NCBI GenBank assembly: GCA_017893485.1
Contig: JACEHZ010000367.1
Span: 1-64,000, forward strand
Direction: 5' to 3'
Source of the DNA: Hemerocallis citrina
Taxonomy: Eukaryota; Streptophyta; Magnoliopsida; Asparagales; Asphodelaceae
Length of the DNA stretch: 64,000 bases
Part shown: positions 10,769 to 22,592 of the stretch, one piece after another
How the letters are laid out: each line of letters starts with the position of its first letter
How positions within the stretch are numbered: position 1 is the first letter of the stretch
Translations under genes and position numbers: made by a program
Notes under the pieces: model-generated
What the model was told of the DNA's origin: nothing
The model's database searches: none
The model's input: the letters and a program-made list of their open reading frames with translations, nothing else

Positions 10769-11576
10769 GAGCATCTGTAGTCGTTTGCCAAATATCAATA
10801 AAATGGATATTTGGCAAACAAACGTGCTGCACTCGTTTGCCAAATATCCATTTTATCGATAAATCGCTACAGTCGATTGCTATAAATGAGAATCGATATA
10901 GCTTTTATCGATATTTGAGGGACGGCACTTCAAGTGCCGTCGTTTGATTTTTTATAATTTTTTTTCAGTTAAAAAATCCCCCAAATCCCTCGGACGGCAC
11001 TTCATGTGCCGTCCTTTGCTTTTTTTCCCAATTTAAAAAACCCCAGCGCTCCCCCAAATCCTCGGATGGCACTTGAAGTGCCGTCCGGAGGGTTTTGTAT
11101 TTTTTATTTTTTTTGCAATTTTTTAATTTTTTTGCAATTTCTGAATTGTTTTTGTAATTTTTTGAATTTTTTTGTAATTAATGAAATGTTTTTGTAATTT
11201 CAGAAAAAGTGGAAAATGTCAAAAAAAAGTCCATATGGCTCTTGGACGGCACTTCATGTGCCGTCCGTCCATATGGTTTGATTTTTTTTATTTTTTATTT
11301 TCTTTTTTTCCTTCTCCGACGGCACTTCATGTGCCGTCCGCTCTTCAAAATTAATTATTTTTTATTTTCGCTCTCCGATGGCACTTCAAGTGCCGTCCCA
11401 CAAAATTTTTCATTTTTTAAAATTTTTTTCCTCTCTGACGACACTTCATGTGCCGCCGCTTAATATTATAATATAGATAGCTAAAAAATAGCTTTGCACG
11501 AGTGCAGCAAAAGTGGGATTCCTATATCCATTTATCCATATATGGATATTTTTAGAGCAAACGACTACAGATGCTC
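10769..11576. mobile_element. Second Harbinger-type MITE (808 bp), abutting the large element
   Basis: TIRs GAGCATCTGTAGTCGTTTGC (10769) and its complement ending CGACTACAGATGCTC (11576). The left TTA (10766-10768) is shared with the right end of the previous element; the right TTA is 11577-11579. The interior differs from the 2.5 and 14.9 kb relatives. It has nested inverted repeats near each end (ATGGATATTTGGCAAAC / GTTTGCCAAATATCCAT at 10802-10854) and a set of GACGGCAC hairpins (separate entry). It has no coding potential. Confidence 0.88.
10920..11460. repeat. Seven dispersed GACGGCAC-loop-GTGCCGTC hairpins
   Basis: The motif GGACGGCACTTCATGTGCCG or a close variant recurs at about 10920, 10991, 11064, 11242, 11316, 11375 and 11436. 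Each can fold into a stem of 8-10 bp with a TTCAT or TTCAA loop. The sequence between copies is T-rich and not conserved, so the hairpin, not a longer unit, is what is shared. Confidence 0.85.
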
Positions 11577-11579
11577 TTA

Positions 11580-12225
11580 GGAATTGCATTTATTTCTTCT
11601 TGCGCTTAAGTAATAAGGAAAATATACTGAAAAGAGATAATTAAGAGTGAGGTTTTTCTCACATAGATCCCAAATAAATCTTTAACTTCCACATCCATTG
11701 TCCGCAAAACCACTATGTATAATTGTATGGTCATCCAACTCGGTCACCACTCACTTCCCAATATATATATATACTAGGTTCTCCTGTTGACGGCAAGTCT
11801 TCGGAAAGGTGCACCTTATTTGATCATATAAAATAGTTTTGGAAGTGGAGCAAATTAATTGAAATAGCAAACATATTATATGAGAAACTTTTGGGGTCCA
11901 GCAAAAAACATATTATATAATTTTTTTTGATCTTTTTGAACTATTTTTAAAGTTTTTAAATTTTTAATTTTTTTAGTTTTGAAATTTTTTATTTTAAAAA
12001 AATTTTTAAAAATTTTATTTTCTTAATTTTTTGAATTGAAGACGGAGGGAAAGAGAGAGAGAAAAAATAATTAAATAAATATAGGAGTTATTTTAGGTGG
12101 GGAATTTGAATTTGAGCTTTGGAGGAAAACTTGTGGGAGGAAAAATATGTTTTGTGAGGTTAGATTTGGGCCTTTGATTTTTTGGGAGATTGAAGGAGAA
12201 CCACTTGATAGCTTTCTTTGTGTTT

Positions 12226-12261
<36 letters not shown>

Positions 12262-12815
12262 TTGATTAAAATAACAAGATTGGACGAATTTAACAAATTA
12301 CCTTGCATTTTTTTTTACTTATTCAATAAAATATACATTTACAATTAAATTGACTTAGCGGTCTCCATAACAATATAAGTTATCATCATTGTTAAAGGCT
12401 TCTATAACAAATTTGACTCTATATTTATGTAGTTGAATGAAAAATTGTGCACAAAAGGGTGACTTGGCAACCATGATGAAAGGTTCACTTGAGCTCACTT
12501 GAGCTAGACTGTCTATTTTTCAGTAGATCCAGTCATTGTTAGAGAGCGATTTCCGAATAATCCGTCATTGGTAGAAAGTGACTAAGGAGTAATGGTTTGT
12601 GAGATATAGATGTGGGAATGGAATATTTGTTGGGGACCTATGTGTAAAGAACTCAATGCCAAAAGAGAAAGAGAAATAACCGCACCGGGGCTTCACTTTA
12701 CTCACCGCCAAGCACCCACAGTGGGGCCCACAAAGACACTCCACTGACAGGTCAGTGTTCGTAGCCAGAGGCCCAGCGCAACAAAAAAGAAATAGCAAAA
12801 GACATAGATTTTATT
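11580..12815. other. Non-coding AT-rich interval
   Basis: No gene seen. It contains TA runs at about 11762-11773 and a longer (TA)n microsatellite at about 12228-12257, several T/A homopolymers, and a GGTTCTCCT / AGGAGAACC pair at 11777-11785 and 12194-12202 that might bound a small element. Confidence 0.5.
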
Positions 12816-13651
12816 TCCAAAATGACCCACTTTTTGAAGGTATTTATCAAACTAACTCACTTTCGAAACACTTTCCAAAATGACCCACTTTTTTAGATAG
12901 CGAGTTTAGTTTAACTGACCTCGCTACTCAGATAGCGAATGTAGGTCTATACATTCCAGGTGGAAATTGCATATTCAAAATTTATCTGAAAAAACGAGTA
13001 TAATTACACTCGCTATCTGAGGTCAGTTAAATTAGACTCGCTATCTGAGATAGAAAGTGTAGTTATATACATTTCAGGTAGAATTGTATGTTCAAAATTT
13101 TTCTGAAAAAATGATTACAACTATACTCGCTATATGAGATAGCGAGTTCATTTGAACTATAGATAGCGAGTGTAGTTGTATACATTTCATATTTAAAATT
13201 TCTCTGAAAAAAAGAGTACAACTACACTCGCTATCTGAGATAGGGAGTTTAGTTCAAATGTACATTTCAGGTAGAAATTGCATGTTTAAAATTTATCTGA
13301 AAAAATGAGTACAACTATACTCGCTATCGTTCAACTTACACTCGTTATCTAGTAGTACTCATTTTTCCAGATAGTTGGTTTTAAGAAGAAAAAAAAACTA
13401 CAAACCAAATGCAAGTCTAGTTCAACTAAGCTCGTTGCTGGAAACAACGAGTCTGTCTTTAGACTTTTGTATCTTCGCAGAATTTCTCAAAGTATTGGAG
13501 AAAACCATAGAACTATATTTGTTGTTCGAAATAGTGAGCTTATTTTAAAATGACTCGCTATTTGAAACAACGAATAGGTCAATTTAGTAAATAGTTTCAA
13601 CAGTGGGTCAGTTTGGTGAATACTTTTAAAAAGTGGGTCATTTTGGAAAAA
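12816..13651. mobile_element. TIR-bounded element with an internal repeat array (about 836 bp)
   Basis: The left end TTTCCAAAATGACCCACTTT (12815 on) and the right end AAGTGGGTCATTTTGGAAA (to about 13651) are inverted copies. Pairing continues about 45 bp (ATCAAACTAACTCACT vs AGTGGGTCAGTTTGGTGA). The inside holds about four diverged units of roughly 110-120 bp (12895-13390), each with TAGCGAG...GTAGTT, TACATTTCAGGTAGAA, TTCAAAATTT.TCTGAAAAAA and ACACTCGCTATCTGAGATAG. It encodes nothing. The ends resemble those of the element cut off at 1-1272. No target duplication was obvious, so the superfamily is left open (Mutator-like is possible). Confidence 0.6.
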
Positions 13652-14027
13652 GTCAAATACCATTACCATGAACTAAATATCATGTACCCTTGACCGCACA
13701 TGATTATCATATGGCAAGCAGGACATACCACAAGATCTTTCCAAAACTGTTGATCAGACTGAGCACACTTTTTGAAGGTATCCGATGAACTAAGTTTATT
13801 TTTGTAAGAAATCGTATGGTCATATGATCATATATAATTTATTTTCCTACATAATCAGGAACAACTAAATATTGGGTTAGGAGACGACATCATTCGATCC
13901 AACCCACTCGTATCTTTTTCCTATTTATATATTGCATCCCCACCATTTGGAACAAAACGGGGATGGTAAATATGTATTTATGGTTTGGTAAATCGTAAAT
14001 TCTTTCGTATGGTCATATATGACCCTA

Positions 14028-14058
<31 letters not shown>

Positions 14059-14705
14059 AAGGGGGGGGACCCCTCTCGTTTTCGTTCTAATGTTTTACAT
14101 AAATTTTATTTAACTCCGGGATAAAAATTGGTACAAACAGGCCTTGCGCATTCAGACCGTTGCTCATAGCAACAACTGTTCACTAAAATGGAATTGTTTA
14201 TGAAATTGTACGACTATCAAATAGATTGTTTGAACATATAATATTTTTTTCTTATTCTTAATAGTGTTGATATGCAAGTATTTTTGCATATTTTACCGAA
14301 GATTCGAAGATTCAATGATATGACAGAGATGAAAAATATACACATTTGTGTACTATACAACTCATAACAACTTCGAAATTACATTCAACAACAGTATGGA
14401 TGTGTAAATTTTTTTTAGCACAAATATAAGAATTTATTTTTTTTTTTCCAGAAGTTTTATCATCACAATAATTTGTTCAACAGTACAAAACATATTCCAA
14501 TATATCTGAATTCTTGTGACCCTAGTAAACAGTAAAGCGCATATAAATAGATTAATACATGTAATACTCATGCTGAATTTTATATCTTCGAAACCTAAAA
14601 TTCCTAGTATTGCTAATAAATTTAATCCACATTTAGTTGGAATTTTGGGAATTACAAAATAATCATTAAAATAGTATTCATCCAACAGTGTAAGCAAAAT
14701 GCTAG
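13652..14705. other. Non-coding AT-rich interval with a poly-G tract
   Basis: No gene recognised. The notable feature is the G run at 14032-14068. The remainder is AT-rich without visible repeat structure. Confidence 0.5.
14032..14068 (+). repeat. 27-G homopolymer plus 8-G run
   Basis: Twenty-seven consecutive G (14032-14058), AA, then eight G (14061-14068). It could form G-quadruplex structure. Exact length is likely uncertain because of sequencing error in homopolymers. Confidence 0.8.
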
Positions 14706-14848
14706 ACATACATGAGTTTTTATCCCAAACATACATTATAAATACATTGGGATTCACTTCTCACTAAAAGACAAGACTTGTCTTTTAGTGAGAAGTGGGT
14801 CCCAGTGTATTTATAATGTATGTTTGGGGGGAAAACTCATGTATGTGT
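14706..14848. repeat. Long near-perfect hairpin (about 70-bp arms)
   Basis: The left arm ACATACATGAGTTTT...AAAAGACAAG is followed almost without a loop by its complement CTTGTCTTTTAGTGAGAAG...CTCATGTATGTGT. A few mismatches and small indels occur. It may be a foldback MITE or an inverted duplication. It carries no ORF. Confidence 0.85.
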
Positions 14849-15607
14849 AGTCACCTCTCTTATTTTTTCAGTACTTAATTGGAATGTACATTTATTATGT
14901 TCCCTAAGAGCATCTGTAGTCGTTGGCTATTTTGTCAAAATTCAAATTTTGGAAAAAGTTGCGCTATAGTCATTGGTGATTTACCCAAAATTAGGGTTTT
15001 GAATGAACAATCGCTGGCTATATTTGGGAGACGAAATGTCAATTGCCAAAATATAGCTAATGCAAGATGATTTGTCGTCTAATTAATTGGACGAAAAATT
15101 ATCTTTCGTCGAAGAGGTCGGACGGGAAATAATACATTGTTTCTACAAATTTGAGCCTGATACATTGTTGGACGAAAATTTATCTTTCGTCGGAGAGATC
15201 AGACGGGAAATATTACCCCGTCCGTTGCTATTTATTAAAAAAAAAGATCTCCCGTCCTTCCCATTTCTGCCAAATTTTCAACCCAAAAATTGTATAGGAA
15301 CCCAAAAAATTCAATAGGAAGTGGCCTATATAAATAATTATGTGTATATATTAGGAATTAATTAGTTTTAATTAATATTTAAGATTTATTTAGGATTAAA
15401 TTAATATTCTTAATCAGAAATTCTTTCCGACGGGAAATGATTTCCCGTTTGATGCTTTTTAAATTTTAAAAAAATTGCAAAAATTAACCGGACAAAAAAT
15501 CATGTTTCGTCCGAGATTTTTTTATATAAAAAATTCAAATTTTGACTTCGAACGACTGCAACCCAAATCTAGTTTTTCTATTTTCAAATGCTAAATACAA
15601 AAATTTT

Positions 15608-15625
15608 AACATAGAACGACTACAG
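15608..15625. repeat. LINE target-site duplication, left copy
   Basis: AACATAGAACGACTACAG. The same 18 bases recur at 23459-23476 after the LINE A-tail; the first two A may belong to the tail. Confidence 0.9.
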
Positions 15626-16490
15626 GTATCTTTAATACATGTTTTAAGTTTTCATATCCTCCTAATCTTTTTCCGGTGGAGTTTCAAAATTCAAGAATAT
15701 ATTGCCCCTCTCCCCTTCCTTTGTGCGCGCAGATCCTCCTCGTTGGATCCTCCGATCCTCTACCCCTCTTCGTTAAAGTTGCTCCTATCCTCCTTCCCTC
15801 CAAACCCTTTTCGACTCAGCGGTTCCCCCTTCGGTTTTGTTGCTTCGTCTCCCGTCCCCTCTCTTGCTTTGGGGGTTTGCGCTCCGCCGCCACCAGATCC
15901 CGTCCTCGCTGGTGATCCATAGTTCGGTCCGCTGTTCTTCCGTCGTCCCAGCGCTCTTCCAGTCTGCCTTGGTCCCCCCTCATCTAAGCGTCTCAGCGAT
16001 CCTTTGCAGGTTCTGGTGTCTTTGTTTTATTCAGTTTGTCGCTCACCCCGGCACTGTAAGTTCCTCCTTAACATCGTCTCGAGAGATTTTTTCTTTTCAT
16101 TCTTCAGTTAGTGTTCTGTTTGTGCCCATCTCTGGGGCTTGTGCGATCCTCTTCCTTAGTTCGATGGATTTATTTTCTCCCTATTGGAGCCCCATCTCCG
16201 TTTTGGGTGATCCTGTTGCGTTTTAGGAGGAGAGTGTTTTCAGACCTCTCCTCTGTTCTGATTCTCCTCTGTTGGAGATTTACCTTCTTGCTCTCTTCCC
16301 CCGGAGTGTACTTTCCACTCGGTGGAGCTTTTAATTTACGCTCACGGTAGCGTGCTATTTTTCCTTACCTTCTTCTGCTCTCCGTTGGCGGAACTGTGCC
16401 ATTGCCCTTTGGTTAACCCAGGGTCCTCCTCCTTGCCTTTCTCCCTCTCAGCGGGACCCCTCTTTTGGTGGGCCTTATCAGCTGTCGCCC
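15626..16490 (+). promoter_or_regulatory. LINE 5' UTR / internal promoter region
   Basis: Pyrimidine-rich on the plus strand (many TCCTC, CCCTT words) between the target duplication and ORF1. Full-length L1 elements keep their internal promoter here. Overlapping short ORFs are low-complexity Leu/Ser/Pro-rich and not considered real. Confidence 0.55.
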
Positions 16491-18390
16491 ATGGATTTGT
16501 CTTGGGTTGATGTTGTGAAAAGGAAAAAAAAAAGCAGTTCCCCTTTCTTTCCCCACCAGGTCTCTTTCATGTAATGGGCCTGTGGTTTCGGCCTCATTAA
16601 GGCCCGTTCTCGCGAAGCTTCCTAAAGGCTCTTCGCCTTCTTCTTCCCACCCTAATACCTCACTTTCTCTATCTCTATCTCTTTCTCCTAGTTCTTCCTC
16701 TCAAACTCTTCGCCCCTCGCCAGTCTGTTTCCGTTGCTTACAGTGCGGCCACTTCAAGCTCTCCTGCTCTAACAAGATGAAATGCCTTTTCTGCCTTAAA
16801 TCTGGTCACGCTAAGCATCGCTATTATGCTCTCCAAAAGATCCTAGGGCTCCCAATGGGAGCTCCTATTTCGGGTCAAGTACTTGATGCGGTTGACCTCC
16901 CTTCTCTTCGAAGTAAGCTGCCTGCCTATAAACCTTCGAAAGCTCCGAAGCAGCTTTCGTCAACCAACACCCCACTTCTTCCTACCCCTCATCCGGAGCG
17001 TCGTATCCCCGATAGCCCCCTTCCCTCTCCTCCTGTCTCTTCGGCACCTTCCAATCGTCTAGCCAAGCAGTCCGTCACCCAAGTATTTCTCTCGAAGGCT
17101 GAGTTGACTGATCGCTTGAAGTATTTTGGCACCTATGGAGCCATCTCTTTCATTGGAGGTTCTGTGCCATTCTTCACCTTGAATTCCTTTCTCAGCAATT
17201 ACTGTAACGTCAAAGACTGGGATTGGGTTCTCTACAATTGTTCTAATGGTGACATGGTGATCCGTTGTCCTTCTCTTAAGATTTTGGAGGAACTTATTGA
17301 GAAATCGTCCCTTGCCATTGGTGCCATCACACTCTCAGTTCGGCAATGGGTGCAGATCCCTTCCCCGTCTCAGGGACTTGGTACCTCTGACTCTAAAGTC
17401 TCCCTCGTTGGTCTTCCCCCATTTTGTGACTCCCTGCATTTAGTCGGAGATATGGCCAAATGTATCGGTGATATCGTGAGAATTACTTCTAAAGCTAGGT
17501 TGGCCTCTGGCAGTTTACAGGTTGAGGCTCTATTTCGATGCCCCAACCTTCCAGCTCGTATAGAGGCGTTCTGCTTATCAGATGGTATCTCTTCTTTCAC
17601 TGTCTCGGTTCATTACCACAACTCTATCGCTGTTAGTGAGTTCCCTCCTCTTCCCCACCCCGGGCCTTCTGCGCCGAACTTTGGCTCTGTCCTTACCTCC
17701 CCATTTCACCCCGGGGGTGCTTCTTCTTCTAAGGCCAAGAGTTCAGCGGTGAAAGTGGGTCGTATTGGTGCTGCCCGCAGCAAGTATTCTTTCCACAACA
17801 GGCCAGCTACTTCCCCTTCCATTCCGAAGATCTCTCCTTCTAAAGTGCCCAACTTAGTTTGGATCAACCCGGAGCTTCGAGCTGCGAAGGGAGCCTCTTC
17901 TGCTCCAGCGCCTGTTTCCTTGCTTCCTTCGTCTGTCCCTCCTCTTCCCCCTAAGGCCCCGCTGCCAGATTTGCATAGCTCTGCTATTGCGGTGGAGGCG
18001 TCCTCCCATTCTGCTAAGTGTATGGATCCTTTATCTCAATGGTCAGCTTGGGAAGTCAACCCGAATTTTGCATCGGATTGGGAACAATTCCAACAGCTCG
18101 CTCATTTCCCCACTCCGAGCAAGTCTGATCCAGCATTCTCTCCCTCCAAACTCAAGCCATCGTCGTCCCTCAAAGATCTTGTTTGGATGGACCAGGATCC
18201 CCTTCTGTTGGAAGAAGAAGCGGAGCTTTCTCGTGGGTGCCAGGCCAAACAGGTACTCTCTTTTCCTCCCTCTGAGTTTTCCCTGCTGATTTTTTCTTCG
18301 TTGCTGAATGTTTCTTTAAGCTCTTTCATTTGGGTTTCTTGTGTCATGCAAATACTGTTCCGCTCCATGTCTTGCCCTGTCTTAGGGTAG
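16491..18390 (+). pseudogene. LINE ORF1 (RNA-binding, zinc-knuckle protein), one frameshift
   Basis: ORF1 proteins of plant L1 elements bind element RNA and carry it to the target. The likely start is ATG 16491 (MDLSWVDVVKRKKK), typical of plant L1 ORF1. The frame is lost in an A10 run at about 16519-16530 and continues in the frame open from 16582 to 18390. A zinc knuckle CFRCLQCGHFKLSC (about 16727) fits CX2CX4HX4C. A second, CLFCLKSGHAKHRY, has Tyr where the last Cys should be. The middle part (about 17090-17640) has an RRM-like/DUF4283-like arrangement (sheet-forming blocks around DWDWVLYNCSNGDMVIRCPS). The C-terminal third is Pro/Ser-rich. The last 50 residues (after about 18250) are hydrophobic and may lie beyond the true end. 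Confidence 0.75.
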
Positions 18391-18948
18391 CCCCGTTTGG
18401 GTCTTCGTTCCGCGGTTGGATTTCTCCAGCACTTGCGACGAAGGCCCGGGGTATTTTGGAGCACTCTCCCCCCATCCCCCTCAAGTCTTCTTGCCGCATA
18501 GCCGACGATCCTTCCTGGCCGGTTAAGTTTCTTTCCTACTCTACTATTTCTATCCCCTCGGGCACCTCGCCTACTCCTTCCTCTCCTTTTCAGGAGGCGG
18601 AGTGCCCCGATTCTGGGATCGAGCTACCTTTAGGGTTGCCTCATCGTTTTATCAGATCTAGTGCGCGTCTTAAGGCTAAAAAACTCTTGGCCTCCAATGC
18701 GCCTAGCTCTACTGCTAGTTTCAGCCCTGCCAAGTGCGCCCCATAGCCCCCGCCTTCGACTCATTTACCCCTGACTCCCCATAACACGTTAGGTTCTATT
18801 TACCGCCCCATTTTTGATTCGTTCACTAATTGCGAATTAGCTGCCTTAGCGCAAGATTTGGGATTTCTGATTGATCCTTCTGACTCCCCTCGGCTTATTT
18901 CTCTTAGACGGTAGGAACGTTTTAGAGTCATGGAGCACCTCCATTCTC

Positions 18949-21900
18949 ATGATTAGTGTATCTTGGAACATCCGTGGTCTGAATTTTTCGTCTAAGCAAC
19001 GGGCAATTTTTGATTTAATTTCTTCTTCCCGCTGTGACCTGATCTCTATCCAAGAATCCAAATTGGAGTCACCCTCCCATTCAACCTTGAGCGCCTTAGG
19101 GGGATCCACGATCTCCAAGTGGATCTCACTTGACGCTATAGGCTCGAGGGGAGGGATCCTTCTTGGTTTCAAAGATGCGATCTTCTCGCTTATCGCGGTG
19201 CAACGTCTTAACTTCTTTCTCATTGTCCAACTTCTATGGACGACCTTCAATTGTCCCCTCACCGTGATATCGGTTTATGGCCCCTCATCTTCTGAGAGGC
19301 GGCCCCTATTCTGGAACGAATTCCTTTCGTTACATCAATTCTCTAGCGATCTCTGCATTTTTTGTGGTGATTTTAACGTCACCCGATTTGTTTCCGAAAG
19401 GTCGAATCCGGTCTCCTCTAATTCCCAATGTTGCCTTTTTAACGATTGCATCCGTGATCTGCAATTAACCGAATTACCTATATCCGGTAGGTCATTCACC
19501 TGGTCCAACCAACGTAACCCCCCGACGTTCGCCAAACTTGATCGTTTCCTGGTCTCGCAAACCTAGATTTCCCATTTCCACCGATCATTCTCCCAAGCTC
19601 TCCCCAATCCCTCTTCCGATCACGTCCCGATCGCTCTCTATTCCAACTTTCATTTCAATCATCATCACAAATTTCAATTTGAAAAGCTCTGGTTACAAGA
19701 CCAGCTTTTCGTCAGTCTGGTGGTGGAATGTCTTGCCTCAATCACCGGTTCATCCGGGTTGGGCAACATCCTCCTTAAGCTCCACGCTATCAGGCATGGT
19801 TGCAAAATCTGGCATTCCGATAGACAATACAACACTAACTTTCTTAAAAACTTCCTCCTTCAATCCATCGATTCCATCGATAAGATGGAAGAGCTGGGTC
19901 CTTTGTCGGAATCTTTTCGATCGGAACGTCGATCTTGTAAGCAGGATTACGCCGAAATCCTCCAGCAAGACCATATTAAATGGGCTCAAAGAGATAGAGT
20001 TAAATGGATGAAGGAGGGTGACGCCAATACTGCCTTCTTTCATAACTTTGCTTCCCATAGGCAACGTTGCAATCGTATCTCTTCTATTTCCGATCAGGGG
20101 GTGGATCTTACCTCCGATGAGGTTATCCACCGGGCGTTCCTTTCTTTCTATAAAAACCTTATTGGATCGCAGAAACATCGCTCGATTGAGCTCGATTGGT
20201 TCCAACTTTACGGTAACTAATCTCATGATCTCTCTTCGCTCGAGGCCCCTTTCTCTCTGGAAGAAATTAAATCGGCTGTTTTTGCTTTAAAAAGCGATTC
20301 TGCGCCGGGGCCCGATGGATTCCCTGCCTTCTTTTTCCAAAAATTTTGGGATTGGCTTAAGGATGATCTTTTCAAAATGTTTCAAGATCTTCATCAAGGT
20401 TACTTTTCTTTTGACTGCATCAATTATGCTCACACAGTGCTCATCCCCAGGTTAGCGGGAGCGCACTTGTTGACCAATTTCAGGCCTATCAGCTTGATCA
20501 ATACCTCTTTCAAAATCATTATGAAAGTCCTATCAGCTAGACTGAGTGCGATCATTTCTCCCTTGATCGACTCAGCCCAATCGGGATTCATCAAGGATCG
20601 TTTTATTCTTGATAGTGTTGCCTCGGCCCAGGAGATCATTTCCCACTGTCATAGATCTCACTCTACGGGCATCTTACTCAAACTTGATTTCCAAAAAGCG
20701 TACGATAACGTTAATTGGGACTTCCTTCTTGACATCCTAATTTACCGTGGGTTCGGTCCCAAATGGATTGCTTGGATTAAATCCAGTTTGTACTCAGGTA
20801 CCTCCTCGATCATTATCAACGGTTCGGAAGGTCACAAGTTCAAAATCAAATGTGGCCTCCATCAAGGGGACCCCCTTTCCTCTCTTCTCTTTTCCCTCGT
20901 GGCCGACGTCTTTAGCAAGCTCCTTCGGAATGCTTGGAACTTGCATATGATTGAGGGTCTCGGTAATTCTCCCCTCTTCGAGGGGGTGCTTAACCTGCAA
21001 TACGCAGACGACACTATTATCTTCACCAAACCGGACGCCCACTCCCTGCGTAACCTTAAACTTCTCCTTTACTGCTTCGAAATGGCTTCGGGATTATCTA
21101 TCAATTTTCAAAAATCCTCTGTTCTCTAGCTGGGCGGCTCCCCCAACCGCCAGGTTGAGGTCTTTAATTTCTTTAATTGTCCCATTGCTTCCTTTCCGAT
21201 CTCTTACTTAGGCATTCCCCTTCGATGGGGAAAGTTGCAAAGATCTGACTGGTTCCCGCCGATTGATAAAGTGGAAGCCAAGCTCAATGTTTGGTCTGGT
21301 AAAGTTCTTTCCCGAGGTGGCTGACTGATCCTTATAAACTCCGTGCTTTCCGCTATGTCTCTTTACTTGATGTCATTCTACTTTATTCCCTCCTGGGTGA
21401 TCAAGAGGATTGATCAGATCAGAAGTAACTTTTTCTGGACTGGATCTTCCTCTTTTAAATCAGGCTCCCACCTTAGCCATTGGAAATTGGTCTGCTCTTC
21501 CAAGGAGGCAGGGGGCCTGGGTATTTTGGATCTCAGGCACCATAACATCGCCCTCTTAGGTAAATAGTTGTGGAGGCTTCATAATTTCGATCACTTACCT
21601 TGGATTCGGTGCATCAAGGGTTATCGATCCCCTTCTTGCAATTGGTGGGAGTTCCCTTCTGTAGTTAATCGCTACGCTTCCCCCTTCTGGAAAGGAGTTT
21701 GGAAGGCATCCGCCGCTTTTCATTGTGGTATCTCTCATACCTGCTCTGATGGGTCTGGAGCTAAATTTTGGACTGATCTCTGGATCAGTAACACCAAACT
21801 TTCCTCTGCGTATCCTTCTTTATTTCGGCTGGCTGCCAATTCCTCAGCTACTGTTGCGGAATCGTTCACTTTGATTGACGATTTTAGACATTGGTTTATT

Positions 21901-22592
21901 CCGTTCTCGATTGAACTTCCCCACTCTCTTTCAGATGTTTTTAATGATCTCATTTCTTCCCTCAATAACTTCGCATGGAGGCCTATTGAGGGCATAGCTT
22001 GGTGCTGGAATTCAGCTGGAACCTTTTCGGTTAGATCTTTTTATTGTTTTCTTAATTCTAGGGGCGTTCAATCGCCGGACGCTAATTTCTTCTTGGACTC
22101 TTGTGCTCTCCTTAAGGTGAAGATCACTTCGTGTCTAGCGTTTAATAACAAATTACTCACTGTTGAAGTTCTTAACAAAAGAAATTTGGCTTGGGGGCAG
22201 CTTTACCCGTTTTGCATTGAGCATTCGGAGGATGTTAACCATCTTTTTGTTTAGTGCCCAGTCATTCTCCCGCTGTGGAAGATTTGCTCTCTAGCGTGGG
22301 ATACTGGGTTGATCCCCCTATTGTTAGCATCTTGTTGGTCCTCTACGCCTTCGAACGCCTCGTTTCGAGCAAGTGGATTTTGTCAGTTCACACCATTATT
22401 TGGATCATTTGGAAGGAAAGGAACAAGAGGTTGTTCCAGCATCGTAGTTCCACTATCGCTGCTATGATTGATGATTTTTTATTTCTGTTTAAGCTCTGGG
22501 CCTCGGGCCCGAACACCAAGGACAGTGCTTCTCTTGTTTATCAAAGATTAAACGACTCTGTTCGTTGTCTTTGCAACCTTAACGCTTTATAA
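18949..22592 (+). pseudogene. LINE ORF2: endonuclease-reverse transcriptase, multiple stops
   Basis: ORF2 nicks the target and copies the RNA there (target-primed reverse transcription). The start ATG 18949 gives MISVSWNIRGLN. The endonuclease shows its Asn (WNIRG), Glu (IQESKLE), Asp (CGDFNVTRF) and the SDHVPIAL motif (about 19618-19641). The RT (about 20280-21130) has APGPDGFP, FRPISLIN, LKLDFQKAYDNVNW, GLHQGDPLS and the catalytic YADD (21001-21012). The C-terminal region has KSGSHLSHWKLVC, GGLGILDLR and a zf-RVT-like zone, then IIWIIWKERNKRLFQ in another frame (22254-22592). One frame holds everything to 22254 but is stopped at 19564, 20218, 21127, 21322, 21565 and 22252. Each stop is one transition from CAA, CAG, CGA or TGG. 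A frameshift follows the last one. No RNase H domain is evident. Confidence 0.88.

Noticed and set aside
11777..12202. Possible small element bounded by GGTTCTCCT / AGGAGAACC
   Set aside because: Only 9 bp pair, flanks give no target duplication; could be chance.
15542..16510. Overlapping 60-130 aa plus-strand ORFs before LINE ORF1
   Set aside because: Low-complexity Leu/Ser/Pro translation of a pyrimidine-rich 5' UTR; no domain.
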